From positions 8,532,811 to 8,596,810 of the forward strand of contig NC_135058.1 of the NCBI RefSeq assembly GCF_051014685.1: a stretch of 64,000 nt of DNA, read 5' to 3'. Source of the stretch: Ptiloglossa arizonensis. Taxonomy: Eukaryota; Arthropoda; Insecta; Hymenoptera; Colletidae. The notes under the pieces were generated by a model. That model saw only the letters and a program-made list of their open reading frames with translations. It was not told the DNA's origin and searched no databases. This document shows, piece by piece, positions 59,930 to 64,000 of this stretch. The position numbers and the translations under genes are program-made. Position 1 is the first letter of the stretch, and each line of letters starts with the position of its first letter.

Positions 59930-62160
59930 ACGCGACCCCCAGGACCGTCACGGTGAATGCGAAAACCACGTGGCCCTAATTCACACCGATGACGACGACG
60001 TTCGCGACTAATTTCACCGGTCGACGCGATAATGGTATCGGGAGCCATGCGAGAACGCACTTAGGGGATGAACCGAATTGAAAGAAATGATTTGCGTTAA
60101 CGTGGAAGGAATCTAACCGCGATGGAGATTGTAAATTAAGTTTGAACGAGTGGATTTATTTAAGGATCGAGTGAAGGGAAAAATGTAGAGTGTAGGTAAT
60201 TAAATAGCGATGTGCAACCCCTAGGACCGTGTCGATGAATACGAAAACCACGTAGCCCTAATTCTTCCAATGACGATGAGATTTGTGACCAATTTCGGTG
60301 CTCGATGCAAATATAGTATTGGGAGTCATGCGAGAGCACATTTAGGGGATGAACCGAATGGAAAGAGATGATTTGCATTAATGTGGGAGGAATCTAACCG
60401 CGTTCGAGATTGTAAATTAAGTTTGAACGAATGGATTTATTTAGAAATCGAGTGAAGCGAAAAATGTAAGGTGTAGGTAATTAAATAGCGATGTGCAACC
60501 CCTAGGACCGTGTCGATGAATACGAAAACCACGTAGCCCTAATTCTTCCAATGACGATGAGATTTGCGAGCAATATCGGTGCTCGACGCGGAAATGGTAT
60601 TGACAGCCATGCGAGAGTATACTTAGGGGATGAAGAGAATAAGAATGTATTCCATTGGCAATAAATGATTCGCTTTGGTGCGAAGGGAAACTAACCGTGA
60701 TCGATGTCAGCTTGTGGATGAAATTCGATCGAAGAAAGGAAATTTATTCGAGCATCGAGTAAAGCGACAAAATGCTATGTATAAATTTATAAAGGTTTGA
60801 TAACTGAGTGGTAACGATGTGCAACCCCCAATGGTGGCGAAGTTACGAGTAATTTTGCAGATCGATGTAATAACGATATCGAAACCCATGTGGGAGCATA
60901 CGTAGGCGATAAAGAGAATAAAAATGAATAGAAATTGATACCGATACAGGATCGTGGATGAATTTTTGATCGTGACAAGAACGATTTATTCAAGAGTCGA
61001 ATAAAACGAAAAGACGACGTGTACGAATGTGTAAATGTTGATGATTAAATGGTGGCGATATGCAACTCCCAGGACTGTGTCAACGTATGTGAAAACTATG
61101 TGTCTCTAATTCTCTTGATGGCGAAGGATTCGACGTGGTGATAATGAAACGGAGACCCGTGCGAGAGCATACTTAGGGGATGAATAACGACGAAACGAAT
61201 AGAAATGATTTGAATTAACGCGAGAGGCATGAACTCGCAATCGACGACGGGTTGCGAATGAAATATGGTCGGGTAACGGACAATTTATTTAGAAATTAAA
61301 CGAAGCAAGAAGACGCGGAATACAGATAATAGAAGGTGATATACAACCCTTGAATCACGACGATGAATGTGAAACCCACGTGGCCCTAATTTTACCAATG
61401 GCGACGACGTTGCGACTAATTTCCGTAGTCGACGCGATTCTCACCCTCGATAGTGTAAATCGAGACCCATACGAGAGCATATTTAGGGGATGAATGCGAT
61501 ATAGGGGACGAATGGCTCCGAAATGGTTCGCATTAATGGGAGAAGTACGAACCGATGCAGATGTTTTCGTCGTGGAGAATAATTTATCGAAAATTATGGA
61601 TAAATTGAAGAGCTTGAGAAATCTAAGTAACTAAACAGGGAGAAAGTTTTCCGAATAGACAACGATTCGTAACCCTCGTAACCGTGACGATGAATGTGAA
61701 AACCACGTGTCCCTAATTGTACCAATGGCGACGACTTTACGACCAATTTCGGAAGTCGACCCGATTTAACGGCCGACAATAAATTCGAGAACCACCCGAG
61801 AACATATTTAGGGAACGGAGTACAGAAATGGTTCGCGTAAGGGGTATCGAATTGCGATCGATGATTCTTCCGAATCGTGAAAATCTAATTCACGAGTGAA
61901 ATCACGTATAGGGAAAAATCGTGGAAAGTGGATGGATAATTATATTAGTAATTGCGACGTGCAACCCCCGAAAATCGCGAGGACCGATACGAGTACCACG
62001 CGGCCCTAATTCTCTCGATGTCGGTACGACGTTACGCCCAATTTCGGAAGTCGACGCGATTTAACGCCCGATAATAGAATCGTGAACCACGCGAGAGTAT
62101 ATTTAGGGGCTGAATAGAATAGAAACGGTTCGCATCGGTGCAGATATTCGAGACCCGAAA
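59930..62160. repeat. Satellite-like tandem array, unit about 280-330 bp, 8 copies
   Basis: Units begin near 59941, 60223, 60504, 60821, 61071, 61350, 61678 and 61970. Three blocks recur in the same order: GTGCAACCCCYAGGACCGT; GAAAACCACGTGGCCCTAAT, which often contains the CACGTG E-box; and about 120 bases later GAGAGCATATTTAGGGGATGAA (at about 60061, 60342, 60623, 61174, 61483, 61807 and 62102). Units 2 and 3 are closest. Unit 4 lacks block 2. DNA between blocks varies more. This is the longest array in the window. TTAGGGG is not arranged as telomeric repeats. Confidence 0.95.
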
Positions 62161-64000
62161 TACAAACGGTTTTCTCACCGTGTGACGCGACTCGACCCCG
62201 GATTCGTGTCGATACGAGAATTTTTCCTCTACCTGGAGAATCTCTGACGATTAACCAAATAAATGCGGAGCACGTAGACAACGAAACGTAGATGTAGCTT
62301 TCCATAATCGAGAACATAGTTGTTTCGTATTCGTGTCTCGTGTTACGAGCTCGAATCGAGTCTTTAAGCGATACAAATACGACAACCCTCGTGTTAACGA
62401 CGTCGAAATGCACGAAACCGTTCCCATCGCGATCTAACGATCAATCGTTGTAAAACTAATACACGAACGATTGATAAAATTACCAACGGAACTCTCACAT
62501 AGACGAACTACCGCGAATATATAAATAAATGTGTTCCCAACCCCCGAGACTAACGACCGATCGACGATGACTAGTATTTTTCCTTTTTCCTTCTTCCTCG
62601 AGAAAGTAATATTTTACTCGGAGAGTGCTCAAGGTGGACGAACAAGGGTCGAAGATTGTAAAAACGATGGAAAGTGTACGTGATTTTCTAACTCGGCGAG
62701 GACACGCGACCTTCCAGGAGCGTAGCGACGAAGCACGTGGCCCCCTGAAACCCTTCACCCTCCTGGATCGTGATTAATCGACGACGAGTCGACGTGAACG
62801 GATAATTAATAAAATTGGAAACGATGCGGTCGGAAACGTTCGATGATTAGAGAAAAACGAAAACAGCTCGACCCCAAAAATAAAAAAAAATAAAAAAAAC
62901 GTAACCAGACGCTGTGCCGTGTTTTCGACCCTCTACACTTATCGAATAATCGACCGCGTGTGGGGATGTCTCGATACTTCGGAAAGATTTCTTTGTTATA
63001 AAAATAATAAACGGAAAACGTGGAAACGCGCGAAAGGACGACGACCATCGCGTACCACTTACAATCGTGAAACGTAAAAAATGGCAAACCGAGAACAACG
63101 AGTAAAAGAGGAGAGTAAGAGATAAGAGAGTCCGGGAAAACGCAAAACGCGCGAAAGAAAAATGAGAAATTAAGAGTCGGGTGGTGTTATAAAAATCACG
63201 TAACATTTTATTAAACTCGTTTCCAGTAGTGTGTGTACCAGGCGCGTGTAACGCGTTTCTTGCTCTTTTTTTACGCCTTGCATTCGTTTATTATTTTCCT
63301 TTCTTTATTGTTCCATTCCCTTCGACTTTGCTCGCGTTTTGATGTTCGATAAAAATATTTGGTACCGCTTGCTCGCGCGCGTATGTATGTGTGTGTTTAT
63401 GTATGCGTGAATTCGTACGTTGTTGATCGCAATGTCGATAATTTTTTTTCATTTTTTTGCTTTTTCACGTGTGCAGGAGTATACGTGTATGTGTGTGTGT
63501 GTGTGTTTTTTTTCGTTTCTTTTATTCCGCGTTTCACCCTCTCGTACGGTGTTCGAGAGTGTTCGCGGATAATCGTTTCTTCTCGCGGCACGAATACTGG
63601 TACAAAGGAAAACCACGACGTCCTGGCCGCTCGTTCTAATTAAAAGAACAGGAGAAGAACGCAAGTTCTATTCGCATCGTATAAAAATAAACGATTTGGA
63701 AGTAGGATCGCAGCCGACGGGGACGCGTCGCGTCGGCGATGTGCACCTTGAATCGAAGCCCATCGTCGTTGGGCTCGCGCGACGCACAAATGATCGTCAG
63801 TTCCTCGTGAAAATGCTGTTCGTACAATATAATAATGTATATATATTATATAAATATAAAAAATCAACCGACAAAAATATATTACGGGATAAAATATGCA
63901 TTTCGATAAGTAGCTCGATTATTCTTACCGTGAACAATGATAATCGTTATCGGTAGGTAAAATTGTCGCAGGCGTTAATGATAATTGTATGCATAGTAAT
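62161..64000. other. Gene-free unique sequence with microsatellites
   Basis: No recognised gene. A-rich sequence lies at about 62872-62900, T-rich and GT-rich runs at 63266-63275, 63375-63400 and 63487-63518, and TA-rich sequence at 63828-63860. Minus frames of 119-135 codons (62006-62413, 62847-63206) have no motif. The first also overlaps the end of the satellite. Confidence 0.5.

Noticed and set aside
60061..62115. TTAGG telomeric repeat
   Set aside because: TTAGGGG occurs once per 280-bp satellite unit, not as tandem TTAGG.
57380..62160. CRISPR-like regular repeats
   Set aside because: Units are contiguous tandem repeats with no unique spacers, and the DNA is eukaryotic.

Overview
This window is eukaryotic nuclear DNA, most likely from an insect and probably a hymenopteran such as a bee. 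I infer this from the mosaic of CpG-rich unique sequence, long runs of (TC)n, (TA)n and poly-T microsatellites, the absence of any prokaryotic gene structure, and small Tc1/mariner-type debris. The species cannot be fixed from what I can see.

I recognise no complete protein-coding gene, tRNA, rRNA, known microRNA or intact transposon. The long open frames are almost all by-products of GC-rich, pyrimidine-rich or tandemly repeated DNA. The best frame I cannot explain away is a 213-codon one on the minus strand at 31.6-32.3 kb, and it resembles no family I know. The window reads as a gene-poor interval: intergenic DNA, giant introns, or non-coding or UTR sequence of genes outside it.

Layout. 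0-4.8 kb: AT-rich DNA with two tandem arrays. 4.9-13.4 kb: three CpG/GC-rich islands (about 4.9-6.1, 7.3-9.4 and 11.6-13.4 kb) that are promoter or first-exon candidates, with a roughly 200-bp array between the last two. 13.4-33 kb: mixed unique DNA with microsatellites and several short or diverged arrays. 33-51 kb: strongly pyrimidine-rich on the + strand, with (TC)n, (TTC)n, poly-T and (TA)n tracts, several minisatellites, a 152-bp MITE, and a cluster of GTTCGYGAAC palindromes resembling paired heat-shock elements. 51-57 kb: unique DNA plus a higher-order array at 53.9-54.6 kb. 57.2-62.2 kb: a compound repeat block made of a mariner transposase relic followed by three unrelated arrays (about 135, 134 and 280 bp). 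62.2-64 kb: unique DNA with microsatellites.

The most striking property is the number of tandem arrays: more than twenty, with units from 5 to about 380 bp. Apparently each has a unit unrelated to the others and found at only one place in the window, and together they occupy roughly a fifth of it. No genes could be shown to work together here.
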